64,000 nt of DNA. Origin: Diogma glabrata. Taxonomy: Eukaryota; Arthropoda; Insecta; Diptera; Cylindrotomidae. The stretch covers positions 42,560,825 to 42,624,824 of the forward strand of contig OY856187.1 of the NCBI GenBank assembly GCA_963693315.1. Direction: 5' to 3'. A program made the translations under genes and the position numbers. This document shows positions 23,601 to 34,845 of the stretch, in pieces. A model generated the notes under the pieces. The model ran no database searches. It had not been told where the DNA came from and was given only the letters and a program-made list of their open reading frames with translations. The first letter of the stretch is position 1, and every line of letters begins with the position of its first letter.

Positions 23601-24590
23601 AAAAAAATTTCATTTTTAGCTTTAACAAAAAACATATTTAAAACAAACGCATAAACATAAAATATATATAATTATTAATTCTTTGTTCTAATTTTTAATA
23701 TTTTCTAATTATTACTTAATTTAGTTCTTTTTTTTTTGTTTTAGAAATATAAAATTTTTAATAAATCAAAAGATTAATTATTAATTATTATAATAACAAC
23801 TTGTCCTAATTCTCTTTTATTATGTTTAATTTGCACACAAAATGATCCTAAATTAAATTTCTAAGTAATTAAATAAAATAAACAAAATAAAAATTAAATT
23901 AAACAAAATAAAAGAGAAATGGCTAAACAAAAAAAAAGTTGACGTCGTAACTTATAATATATACAAACATATTTTGGTTTTCATTATTATTATTCAAAAC
24001 AAAGAAAAATAATACAATTATACATATATTCAGAGAAAAAAATAAGTAAGACAAGTCTTATAAAAAATTAATATTTCCAAAAAAATTCAAAAAATACATA
24101 TAAAAAAACTGAAAATTAAAAAAAAAAAACAAAAAAATAATTAAGATAAGATAACATATTAATTGTATATTGCACAATAATAATTAAAAATAAGTACATG
24201 TATTTATTTACTTAATTTATTATTTTACAGAAAATTTTACTATTTATTTTAAAATTTTTATTCCTGTGGTTTTCCTGATTTTACAAACGATAGAATTATA
24301 ATATTACGATTTGTAAACACAAATAGGGAATACAAAGATAATATTGGAGAACTATAGCAACAGCTTTAAAGCTTCACGGCCAGAAATATTTTTAAATAAA
24401 ACCAAAAATATAACTTTCGGTGTGTACGGGCGGATGTATACATACTTGGAATATAAATTATATTTCCGTAGTTGGTTTTTTCATGCTATAAAACTTCTGT
24501 ATTTTAGATTAGAAGTATTTCCTGCCTAAGCAGTGCTAAGCAGCACAACTGTTGATTTTTAGCATTTTTATGTGAAAATCCTTTGTTGTA
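20697..24590 (+). other. Extremely AT-rich 3' flank / probable 3' UTR of Gbeta13F
   Basis: After the stop at 20694-20696, about 3.6 kb is almost free of G and C, with long A and T runs, and has no credible gene. The first AATAAA is at 20959-20964 and many more follow, so the 3' UTR length cannot be fixed. The 21624-21854 frame is low-complexity K/I/N/F-rich sequence and is not considered coding. Confidence 0.55.
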
Positions 24591-25045
24591 CAATGTACAC
24601 CCTAATTACCGAAGTCATGTAATGTCACTTAATCATGTAATATCACTTTAAATGAATAAAATCACATCGCATCAATTTTCGTATTGTTGGTCATTTTCCA
24701 CGCCTCCGCCTCAAGTTGTTATATACTACAGATAACACATTAAATTACATTAAAGTTGCCTCAATTATTCGTGTGACAAGTAATTTTTTCAAATGTCTTA
24801 TATTATTTAACATAAAAAAAAATTTTTTTTAAAAAATAGAACCGACTTCAAAACACAAAAAAGTGAAAAATAACTCAGTTGTGACTTTAGAGACAAAAAT
24901 ACAGCTAACTATTGATTTATTTAATTTAGTTATATTTAACTACAGACAAAAAAAAGTTACGGTTTTAAACAAAGTTATTATATTATAGAATTTATTTATT
25001 ATTATAATCATCACAATTATTATAGTTGTTACAATAGTGATTATA

Positions 25046-25169
25046 TTATAAAAGTTATTTGTAGTAGAAAACTGTTGGAAATCGGTGCTAAGCCGATGAC
25101 ATGTTAGTCAGTTTTTCGTCAATTTGGCACCGACTTCGAACAGTTTTGTGCTACAAATAACTTTTATAA
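25046..25169. repeat. 43-bp stem-loop at the start of repeat copy C
   Basis: 25046-25088 (TTATAAAAGTTATTTGTAG...) pairs with 25127-25169 with about five mismatches, across a 38-base loop. It sits just inside the longer inverted repeat, giving a double-stem structure. Confidence 0.8.
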
Positions 25170-25822
25170 TATTTTTTAATAAAATGTGTTGTGTAGTAGG
25201 AATTACAATATGTGTCACAATAACACATAAAAACCTTTTAAGACCAAAGTCCCAAAACAACATACGTTCAAAGGTGTTGATGGACGTAAATCGTTCTTTT
25301 TTTGTTTCGTTTTTGTATTTTTTGTTAAAGAATGGATAACTAAACAAAAAATCCTACCACTGACAAAATATGACATAGGCCAATATTTTATGATAAAATA
25401 GAGAAAATAAAAGTAAATAGCAAATTTTTACAAAAATTTGCTGCAACAAAACAAAAATGTAGTTGCCAATAATCCAGCCGGTTGCATATTCCTTGATCCT
25501 GTGACGCACTGTATTTCTTAAAGATTAAAGCCCACACATAATTATATGAAGGCCTGTTTCTTAAAGGACGCAATAGCGTCTCATCATCAAGGATTATTTC
25601 ACAGCTAAGATTGAGGGTGCTACCGTTGACTGAATACAGTTTATCCGCTACCACCCCTAAGATGTCACCTTGGCTAGTGATATCTCACTGCTATTGCCAG
25701 TGGTATGTGATATCTCAGGTTAACTCGTATGTCAATAGGGACTGGAGTACGCGAGGTTGTCACATCCGTAGATCAAAATAAAAATTTTCAAAACAAAAAC
25801 TGATCCCTTCATGCGGGAGGGA
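25170..25822 (+). repeat. 0.7-kb dispersed repeat family, copy C
   Basis: Collinear with copy B (14757-15500). It has one copy of the 30-base unit (25678-25707) plus a partial. The TGATCCCTTCATGCGGGAGG terminal block adjoins the right inverted-repeat arm. An 88-codon minus-strand frame exists (25388-25654) but is disrupted in the other copies, so it is not considered a gene. Confidence 0.8.
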
Positions 25823-26760
25823 TTGTAACAACTATAATAATTGTGATAATTATAGTAATAAATAAATTCTAAAATATAATAACTTTGTTTAAAACCGTAA
25901 TTTTTTTTGTCTGTAGTTAAATATAATTAAATTAAATAAATCAATAGTTAGTTAGCTGTATTTTTGTCTCTAAAGTCACAATTGAGTTATTTTTCACTTT
26001 TTTGTGTTTTTTGAAGTCGGTTCTATTTTTTTAAAAAAGTTTTTTATTTTTCCATTTTTAGTTTGGTTTTATACCCAAATGTCGGTTAAAAAGGCGTTTT
26101 GGAAGTAATAACTAAGTCTCGGAATGTACTCATCAAAGACAATCAAGTAATCAATGGTTTTTCGATTTTTTGAAAAAACAAAAAAGGTAAATTTCCTGTC
26201 AGAAGATTATATTGGACCAACTCGGAATACAATAAGCGGTTTCGAAGAAATCGACAAAAATACATAAAATATAGGTTTTTTCAATTTTCTGAAAAACGGT
26301 ATTTTTCACGTCTTAGAAAAAAATACGAGACTTTCTCGAAATCCACCCAAATAGAATACAATCAAAACCATTCAAATCGAATGAGTGGTTTATGAGAAAT
26401 CGGTGAATATATACAAACATACATCAACATTTATCAAAAAACACAGTTTTTTTTCGTTTTTCTAGAAAACGGGTATTTTCTTCGTCATAGAAAATATGGA
26501 ACCATTTTGGCATCTACTGTAATAGAGTACAATTTAAATCATTAAAATCGAATGAGCCGTTTTTGAGAAATCGGTGAACAAACATAAAGACAAACATAGA
26601 CATAAAAAAAAAACCAAGTGAAACACAGAACCTCCTTCTTTTTTGAAGTCTGTTAAAAATTGATAAAAGTTTTTGATTTATTTATTAGACGTAAATAAGT
26701 TTTGATTTTCGTTTCAGAATTTTTATTTTCAGTCGACCGTTTTTATCGACTACAACAATA

Positions 26761-28190
26761 TTTTTTTTTTTTTTTTTTTTTTTTCTTTATTTAGCACATG
26801 CTTAGAATTACATTTTCAATTATAATATTACATACAATATATTTTCTATTTTGTATCGAACTGCTACGAACCCAAAGGGTTATGACGCAATACAATATTT
26901 GATCAAAAAATAGCACCAGGCTTTATAATCAGTGACATAATATACATGTGTATGCTTCGAAGGCATTTTTCAAAAATTGGTAGTTCATTATATATATATA
27001 TACTTAACAAATAAAACAGTAATAATAGGAAAATTAATATTTCAAGTTCAAAAAAGAGAAAGAAGATATCAAAGAAGAATAAATAAAATACTAATACTAA
27101 TAATGACAATAAGAATGCAATAATAATATCAATAACAATTTATAATTTATATAATTAAGTCAATCAATAGTAATTGAATACTAATATCAATATCAATTTA
27201 TAATGAAATAGTTAAGCTTTTAAATAGTTTGTAAGCATTTTTTTAAATAATACAAAGCTTTCTTGATGTTTAATTTGTTGCGGTAACAAATTAAACTTAT
27301 TTAAGCCTCGGTAAATTACGTTATTGTTGCTAGCGTTTGTGGAAAAGAACTCTATTCTAAAATAAGATTGTCGCCTCGTATTGTGGTGATGAGAATCACC
27401 TACCTTAATTAAAACAAAGTTGTGTTTCAACATATTATTTATAATCTTAAAAACTAATAATAATAATTCTCTGTTAATTATGATATCAAAAGCCAAAAAC
27501 CGTTCATACAACATAGCTGTAGGATATAAAACTGGAACTCGCATAATAAATTTTAAAACGCGTTTCTGTAATATTATAAGCTCGTCAATCATATATCTCG
27601 CACAACCACTCCAAATTGGATTCATATAAATAAGTCTAGACATAATATAAGAATTATAAATTAAGAGCAGTGATTCCTTCGGTAGTATGGTCTTTGTACG
27701 ATTAACTGCAAAAATATATGGAACGATTGCAGATTTTATGTTTTTAATATGCGTGGACCATTTCATCTTGCTGTCAATTGTTAATCCCAGATATGTAATA
27801 GTTTTAACTCTTTCTATTACATAGTTATTGTAAAAAATTTGCAAATTATTCCCGTCAATTGAATCTAAATTTTTATTTTCAAATACAATGAATTTGGTTT
27901 TTTCATTGTTTAAGACAAGAAAATTTTTGTCAAACCACCCTTGCAATAAATTCAAATCTTCTTGCATTTGAAAATATAGATCCTCTAATGAATCACTTGT
28001 GTACATCAGAACTCCATCATCAGCAAATAGTTGCAGAATTCCATGTAGCTCCAGTAGACTCATGTCATTTATATAAAATCTAAATAAACAAGGGCCTAGG
28101 ATTGAACCTTGCGGTACTCCCGACACAACATATTCCTCGCTACTAATCTTCCCATTATAATCTTCCCCTACTAATCTTCCCATCTCCCCT
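26761..28190 (-). mobile_element. 5'-truncated LINE with poly(A) tail
   Basis: In minus orientation the element ends in a perfect 24-base poly(A) (24 T at 26761-26784 on the plus strand), preceded by a ~430-base AT-rich 3' UTR. The coding part is the 323-codon frame listed next. The 5' end stops just before the reverse-transcriptase 'SGVPQGS' motif, a normal outcome of incomplete target-primed reverse transcription. A tandem ATGGGAAGATTAGTAG duplication at 28140-28183 marks the 5' junction. The uninterrupted tail and long frame point to a recent insertion. Confidence 0.85.
27212..28183 (-). CDS. Reverse transcriptase C-terminal fragment of a LINE
   Basis: A 323-residue open frame. 'VVSGVPQGSILGP' (about residues 19-31) is reverse-transcriptase block B/4, and 'LFADDGVLMY' (about 52-61) carries the catalytic Asp-Asp pair of the palm. 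'FLVLNNEKTKFIVF' and 'KTITYLGLTID' follow at normal distances. The C terminus has thumb/connection sequence and an 'HHHNTRRQ' stretch, as in CR1/L2-type elements. The fingers, the first catalytic Asp and the APE endonuclease are missing, so the fragment cannot copy itself. No RNase H domain is seen. The clade is tentative. Absence of stops suggests youth. Confidence 0.9.
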   Translation of the reverse strand: MGRLVGEDYNGKISSEEYVVSGVPQGSILGPCLFRFYINDMSLLELHGILQLFADDGVLMYTSDSLEDLYFQMQEDLNLLQGWFDKNFLVLNNEKTKFIVFENKNLDSIDGNNLQIFYNNYVIERVKTITYLGLTIDSKMKWSTHIKNIKSAIVPYIFAVNRTKTILPKESLLLIYNSYIMSRLIYMNPIWSGCARYMIDELIILQKRVLKFIMRVPVLYPTAMLYERFLAFDIIINRELLLLVFKIINNMLKHNFVLIKVGDSHHHNTRRQSYFRIEFFSTNASNNNVIYRGLNKFNLLPQQIKHQESFVLFKKMLTNYLKA

Positions 28191-28488
28191 ATTATAAGCG
28201 ATGTGACGCGACTTTAGTAATTAGGGTATTACTTTTCTATTGATTTAGGCGGAATCAGAGGTGTTCTTTCTCAGATCCAAGATCTCAAATACGTTTTTTG
28301 CACATAGAAATTGTGAATAAATCATGCTTGCCTGTCACATATGGGGTACGTTATCTGTATATTTTATTTCTATTTTCATTTTTTCTCAATCTATTTCACT
28401 GCTTATTCTTGATAATATGTTATTCTCGGATAAGATCAATAAAATAGGAAGGTGTCGGATAGATTGAGAGTTTCTTTTCAGAGTCTTC

Positions 28489-28640
28489 GGTTTGAAAGAC
28501 CTAAGTATTACAATCTTGAGCCAAAAGTGAAAATCTTACAGTTTTTGGCATTTCTCGACGTTTTAGGGCATAACGATTTTAGGTCATAACAAAAAAAATG
28601 TCCGTCTGTATGCCGGCGATCACAACCTACGAAAACAAGA
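28489..28640 (+). repeat. Dispersed repeat, first copy (partner at 38058)
   Basis: CGGTTTGAAAGACCTAAGTA, GAGCCAAAAGTGAAA and GGCATTTCTCGACGTTTTA occur here and at 38058-38210 in the same order. This is an unclassified mobile repeat. Confidence 0.65.
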
Positions 28641-30983
28641 AAAGTATTGGAGCGATTTAAATTTGTTTTCTAAAAATAGGTTATGTTTATGGCAAGAACC
28701 AAAAGGACGATGGGTTCGATAACTGTACCGGAAGTGTGTCAACAATAAAAAAAATTATATTTTTGGCTTAAAATTTTTATTTTCAGTGATAATGAGTAGT
28801 AACTATGGGTCTGGAGAAATATTGATGATCGGTATCTGTATGTGAGACCATGACCCTGATTATTGTGTTATAAGTTTGTCAAAAAAAATCGTTAAGTGTG
28901 TCAAAAGAATGATTTTCATATATTTTGTTTTCCAATTTTTTGAGAAACACGGGAAACCTTTGAATTGAAAAAAATCCAATTACTTCTTCACTTACTTGAG
29001 TTTAATTGATCTCAAAAAGCCCCAATAAATTTAAATTCCCTTAATGTAGTCTAATATAAATACATATAGGACTACAAATTGACCAAGTGTCAGCCATTGA
29101 TTTCACATTGATTGGAATCAATCAATTATGACTATACAATCGTGACTTAGGATGTTAATTAGAATAGAAATGTTCCCCATTCTATGAATTCACACAAAGT
29201 ATTGTCTATAAATTTAATGCAAAAAATCCCATATAATGTAAAAACATTTCCATAACATGGAGATTGGAATGACAGTAGAAAATATCAACTTAAGTAAAAT
29301 AAATAAGTGATGAAGAAGTCTCAACTTCGAAATTGTCATCGCCTCAACGGCGTAATCGACAGCGTATCTGCCTAAGGATTCGAACAAGGCACTGAGGAGG
29401 AAGGTTCGCATTCATACGAAAAATTGAAAATGGAGTTTTTTTTCGGAGAAACTTCCAACCATGCCTTTTAATTGAAAAAATTCCAATTACTTCTTTACTT
29501 ACTTGACTTCAATTGATCTCAAAAATCTCCAATTTTGGGAAACATTTTCAACTAGAAAGATATAAAACATAAAAGTAATTATTTGGATGATATGAAATGC
29601 AATTAAACATTAAATTTGACATGAAGTGTGTCAAAACAATCGTTAGGTGTCAACAAAAATGACTCATTTATTTTTTTTGAAAAACATAAAATTAATTATT
29701 TGTATGACATGAAATGCAATTGAACATGGAATATGGTTCTATCCAGTTTCAACTCCTCCCAACTTATAGAAACAGTTGGAAAGCATCAAGTTGATGCAGA
29801 TTAAATGTAGTTTTTGACAAAAAATTTAATAGTGACCCGTTTCTTAAGTAATTTGTTGTATGATTCTAGATTCCACGACTTCTGAATAACAGGAACAATT
29901 GAAAAATAAGTTTGATTATGTTATAATGTTTGCAATATTTTTGGGATTTCGAGAAAAGATTCAATTTTTGATTTTGGAATATTTTTAGAATTTTGAAAAA
30001 GTACTAAAAAGAATTTTATGTTTAACATACATCGTTGCCCAAAACTAAAAACAATATCCTCATAAAAGCCTTTTGCCGAAAACTATATGAAAACCTTTAT
30101 CACAGACCGAAGTCTTGATATTTTAAAGCCTTGAGATTTCAGCCCTTTCATATTAAGTGTATGAAACATTAATAAAAAAAATATTTTATTCACTGTTACG
30201 GTTTGTTATTATGTATCTCCAAGTTCAACCAACAGTGATGGACGGATATGTCAACAAAATCGAGATAATATTAAACGCTTACGCCTTACTATAATTAAAG
30301 TCTTAATTAAGAGGTTAAGAGGTTGATCGTAATGATCAAATTTATCACAATTCTGCACAGTTGCGAACGAATTCTGTTTCTAAATTGAATTGAATTGACT
30401 GAAAATTTGCATTTTATAAAATCGGATTATGGAGATCGTAATCTTCCATTATGCAAGTCATCTTACAAAGCGATGATTTAATTAATTTAACGAAGTGAAA
30501 TAATACAACATTACCGATTTTTGGATATAAAATATTTTGAGCGTATTCAATTTTAGTTGAGTTTTAGAAATTTATTTCAATTTGGTTCGAAGTTCGAACG
30601 CGCCTGCAATAAATAATTTTTGAAAATATGTGGCGGCGGGGCGGTTGTTTTATGAAAAATGAAAACTGCATGCCGGATTTAGAAAATAATAGACCCGTTT
30701 AAATGCCAAAACATTGTTGCTTAAGATGTATCAGTTTACTTGACACACTCAGCAATCATCTATTAGAACACCAACAAAATTCTTTGACTGAATATTCTTT
30801 CTAAATTTCCAGAAACTCTTAACAGTTGATTGCCGGAAATTCCAATATAAACGAATACGATTTTAATACTTTATTATCATCATTTATTCTATTATCATAA
30901 CTAAATTCTTTTGAATTTTATTTTTTCTACAATGTCTGACTGAGAATTAGAGCGTTTTTTTATATTTAGCATGTTATATACAT
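28641..30983. other. Repeat-rich DNA without a gene
   Basis: Two direct repeats are visible: AATTGAAAAAA(A/T)TCCAATTACTTCTT... at 28965 and 29470, and TAATTATTTG(G/T)ATGA(T/C)ATGAAATG at about 29577 and 29693. A cytosine-poor, AT-rich remainder has no supported exon. Confidence 0.5.
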
Positions 30984-30984
30984 A

Positions 30985-31431
30985 CACTGAAAAAAACATG
31001 TCCTATTTCCAATCGAAATGCAATTGTCTCAACCTCACCGTGCGGTCACATATGACGAATCAAACTACGAAATTGCTTCAACAACTCTACAATTATAAAT
31101 CGATGAAGTTGAGACAATCACACGAAATATTTATGTGAAAATAAAATATAGCTCAATTAATTTCAAATACTTAAACTTTAAAATGAAAAATTCATGATAT
31201 AAGGCCAAAGAAATTTATTTTAGGGAAAGAGTTATTATCTTTATTCAACTACTGTTATATTGGATATAACACTTTATATTTTAAATAAACCTTATTCTGT
31301 TGTTAGGAAAATGTTATCGTGTAGTTGTCCCAATCACAGTGAAATTGATTGCAAATAATTTTTCTTTGCATGAATAATAAACTGCCAACATCGAGATGAG
31401 GTTGTCATGAACTTCAATTTTTTTTTCAGTG
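30985..31431 (+). mobile_element. MITE, 447 bp, CACTGAAAAAAA termini, TA target duplication
   Basis: Begins TA|CACTGAAAAAAACATG and ends TTTTTTTTCAGTG|TA. Subterminal TTGTCTCAAC and GTTGAGACAA form a second inverted pair. A second copy with the same layout is at 34846-35271. Termini and TA duplication point to the Tc1/mariner superfamily. Confidence 0.8.
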
Positions 31432-31877
31432 TAGTCAATTATGTTTCGTATTTCATTCTACGTTAAAGGAAAAGTCGGTGTTATGACTTTGATGTTTTTA
31501 AATTTTGTCAAATTCTATCAGCGACGACAAAGCATTTTTTATTTAATATTCGAATTAAATCAAGAGCAAAATGTTTGAATCATCGAATTTTCGATCTTCG
31601 ATGACTTATCATGAAAATCGATGATTTTGGTATGTTGGACAAAAATTTATATGTAATAATTTTTCGATAGGTGAAGGTGATATGATGGGATAGTGATGTG
31701 ATACCCAACATTTTCCTACAGATTAAGCCATTTTGTTTCATTTTCTCTAATAAAATAAAATGAGTTGGTGAGAGCGGTGATATTATATTGAATTAATAAT
31801 AATAAATAAATAAACAGGGTTACTAGAGTTTTCCTTCAAAGGTTGGTTGTAGAGTAGACAAAATGTTTGATATCAGC

Positions 31878-31981
31878 AGCCAAATTCTGTAATTGTGAAG
31901 CGGTGAAGTGATAAGTTTTTTAATGAAAAGAAACGAAGAAATTTTTATCACTTCACCGCTTCACAGTTACAGAATTTGGCT
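31878..31981. repeat. 37-bp inverted repeat hairpin
   Basis: 31878-31914 (AGCCAAATTCTGTAATTGTG, then AAGCGGTGAAGTGATAA) pairs with 31945-31981 with one mismatch, across a 30-base loop. In size and pairing it resembles a microRNA precursor or a tiny MITE; nothing further supports either. Confidence 0.85.
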
Positions 31982-32204
31982 GAAGATGCCGTCTTAAACT
32001 ATTTATTCGATCGCTTTGAATGTTATCGCGTGCCGTATTTAAGTATTTTTCGTCCTGTAAAGAGAACGGTTAAAATACTATTTTAATTTATTTTAGAAAG
32101 GTTACTCTGTAAAATTAGCTTATCAAAAAACAACCTTTATCATATTTTTAGTAATTTTAGGAAAACACATTTGATATAGTGTGATTCTGTAATAACTAAT
32201 AATA

Positions 32205-32594
32205 CACCCTAATTGCCGAAGTCATTTCAAGTCACTTTAAATGACTAATAATGTTCGCATCAATTTTCGTATTGTTGGTCATTTTATACGCTAGACGTCT
32301 CTTTAAATTACATAGTAGTTGCCTCAATTTTTCATGTGACAATAATTTTTTTAAACGTTGTTAATTTGTTAAAAAATTGATAAACTTTTGTGATTTATTT
32401 ATTATATAATTATTTTGTGAAATTGACGGACGTTTTTGATTTTTGATTTGATTTTTGGTTTTCGATTTTTTCATTTCGGAATTCTTAGTTTCGGTCGTGA
32501 TCGTTTTTATCGACATCAACAATACCAATTTTTATGCGACATGACGTGTTATAGTCATGTCGGCTGATGTGACACGACTTCAGAATTTGGGGTG
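32205..32594 (+). mobile_element. Uninterrupted 390-bp MITE (reference copy for the nest at 24598)
   Basis: Starts TA|CACCCTAATTGCCGAAGTC and ends GACTTCAGAATTTGGGGTG|TA, imperfect ~20-base inverted ends with TA duplication. Non-coding. It shows what the 24598-28226 element looked like before the two insertions. Confidence 0.82.
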
Positions 32595-32653
32595 TATATT
32601 TGTTTAATGTTGCAAGCTCGTTTGCATTTAATTTTCAATTTTTTTTTGTTTAG

Positions 32654-32730
32654 ACAGATATTTATTTCTTAAAAAATTGTGAAATAATTCTAATATGAGC
32701 AATCTTCAAAGAGGTAATCCTTTAAAAAGG
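32654..32730 (+). CDS. Probable first coding exon of an unrecognised gene
   Basis: A strong acceptor (TTTTTTTTTGTTTAG, ending 32653) precedes a 77-base exon, with an ATG at 32695 and twelve codons (MSNLQRGNPLKR). It ends in a consensus donor AAAAGG|GTAAGT at 32730/32731, phase 0. Bases 32654-32694 would be 5' UTR. The combination of a pyrimidine tract, an ATG in an open frame and GTAAGT is better than chance, but the peptide is too short to name and no following exon was recognised in the window. Confidence 0.4.
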
Positions 32731-34845
32731 GTAAGTAAAGAAACTTTAAATTATTAATGAAAAGTAAGTTAATTTTTTAATTAATGTAGATTGTAACCAC
32801 CAACAATTTGGTTTGCAGAACATGTATGTCATCTGTTAGTAATTTACAATTGAGTGTTCGAAACCTATTTTTGTCGGTCTGTCTAATTTTTTGTAGCTGG
32901 TCTTAGAAGTGCTATTTCTTTAAGCATTAAAAGATGTCTAATTAAATATTTAAACCACATGTGAAATTCGTAGACAATAGTCGGTGTAATAAGCTGCTTG
33001 CAAACCAATAATTTAAATTTAAATTATTTATAAGTCTTGAAGGATTGAGCTTAAGAAGCAATAACTAACGAGAGAGAAAGAACAAAAGAGTGGGGCTGCA
33101 ATTGAAGAGCATATTCCCAAGAAACAACTTTTCAAATACTAATCTGATCTGTTAAAATTATTTAGTTGTTATCCTTTAGTTCGTTTCCGATGAAAGTTTA
33201 CAAATTAATTTTTTTATATGTATAGTTTTTATTTTATTTTTTTAACCAATGAATATTTTAGTATCAATTTACTATTTGATCTCTTTTTTATTTTCATTGA
33301 ACCAAATATATTTTGTTATTTGCTTTCGCAATTTAGCACATATTTGTTTAAAGGTTCATAATTTGTTTAAGTATATTTTATTTACTTTTTTTGTTATTTA
33401 AGAAATTTTTAAATCAAATGCGTTTGATATATATTTATTAGTTTCAAAGAAAGTAGTTAGCATACTATATAATATATTTTATAATGGGATATGTAATTCT
33501 CATAAAATCAAGAAATTATTTTATGTGTAAGTTGTTAATAAAGTAACCGGAGATTTCATAAATTTTTTTTTAATATTAGCAAATATTCATTATTAACACA
33601 CATTACTCAACCCATAAACAAATGGCGTCTTGAAATTCCTATTGTTTACACAAGAAATTGCATGCCCACGTTTTCCTTTGATTCAAATATTTAAATTATT
33701 TGTTTTACTTTTATTGTAAAAGTTTTTATTTTGTTCTTCAAGATGTGTAAAAAAAATATTGCGTATATTTTCCTACAATATTTTCCGTTATACACTACGG
33801 AAAGTCTATTAGAAATAATGTTGTTAGTTAATATATTTCTTTATTTTATGATTATTATTTAGGTGACCTAATTTAAGAGAAGATGGAAAAAAGAAAATAA
33901 GAAATCTGAATGAAGAAAATGAAATATTTTAGTTTTCATTATGGAATTTTAATAGAGTTTTCCGGCTATTATTTATTATTGTATAAAGTTTATTGTAGAG
34001 TTTTATGTGTTAAATTTGATTTATGATGTTTAGAAAACTTATATTAGATTTGGGTGGTTTATTAAAGAATAAAAAAAAATGTTTTTCATTTCGTTTTATG
34101 TTCTTAAAAGTAATAATGCACTTTTTGTTTGTTATTCTATTTTTGAGTTGAGTTTCGGATTTTTTTTTTGTTTTTGAATTTTGGTGTCGAAATGGAAAAG
34201 TGGCGCTTATTTTAGAATTGAAATATAAATGTTGATTCTGAGAATGGTTGTTGTTAAGAGGTTTTATATGTATCAATATTCTCGTAATAAAAGTATATTA
34301 TATCGTATGGAGAGGGCTGTTATTGAAGATTATCTTTCTCGTTGGTCAATACTTCAATTAGTATCATACTGACTACTTCCAAACAGAATCGCTTAATACT
34401 GCACGAAAGTTGTTCATTTATAGCGTCATTTGTTCAATTTCGGTCTGCATTACTGAAATATGAAAATCAATAAAAATGGTTGTGAAGAATTTTTTAATTA
34501 AAAAAGTGCGTTTTTACAATATGAAAGTTTTTGTGTCGTGACATTTATGTAGGAGATTGGAGTTCGCAAATTGGAATAACTTGTGACATATGAGATGGTG
34601 TGGGTCTAAAATCATAAAATTTTTCGTTACATAATTAGGTACAGTGTCTTGTCTTTTACTTCCACTGAAACAAATGTTAGTGTATTCTACTGTATGTATT
34701 TTGTTGATTTTATTTTGGAATGCCAACCTAAAATTAGGTGAAACAGAAAAAACGATCGTACAACGTTTTCTAAATTTTACAAAATATTTATAGAAGATTA
34801 AACAATCAAAAGTTTGATAGAAACATAAAATGTTTGTTATCGGTA
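32731..34845. other. AT-rich DNA, possibly first intron of the 32.7-kb gene
   Basis: No exon, repeat boundary or RNA gene recognised. Short frames at 34010-34276 and 34514-35023 are unsupported, and the latter runs into a MITE. Confidence 0.4.

Larger units (their letters stand above)
24812..26650. mobile_element. Foldback-type element inserted in the MITE
   Basis: About 210-bp inverted repeats (24826-25034 and 25823-26035, nearly identical apart from small indels, starting TAGAACCGACTTCAAAACAC) enclose repeat copy C. Beyond the right arm come two to three degenerate ~190-bp units with 'AATCGAATGAGTGGTTTATG'-type phrases, then a final TTTTTTGAAGTCTGTT that matches the left terminus GAACCGACTTC in inverse. 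The 32205 MITE copy is continuous across this point, so the segment is a true insertion. Confidence 0.7.
24598..28226 (+). mobile_element. MITE split by two later insertions (nest host)
   Basis: The left end (CACCCTAATTACCGAAGTC, 24598) and right end (GACTTTAGTAATTAGGG, ending 28226) are inverted repeats flanked by TA. They correspond to the ends of the uninterrupted 390-bp element at 32205-32594. The interior landmarks GCATCAATTTTCGTATTGTT, GTTGCCTCAATT and TTTTTATCGAC occur in the same order. Foreign DNA interrupts it at about 24812-26650 and 26761-28190. Confidence 0.78.

Noticed and set aside
25388..25654. 88-codon minus-strand frame in repeat copy C
   Set aside because: The corresponding frame is broken in copies A, B and E, so there is no sign of selection on it.
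26989..27002. TA-rich microsatellite in the LINE 3' UTR
   Set aside because: Too short and ordinary in AT-rich DNA.
29337..29410. tRNA-like stretch (GCCTCAACGGCGTAATCGAC ... GGTTCGCATTC)
   Set aside because: A and B boxes are only loosely matched and the acceptor and anticodon stems do not close. At best it is an old SINE head, without tail or target duplication.
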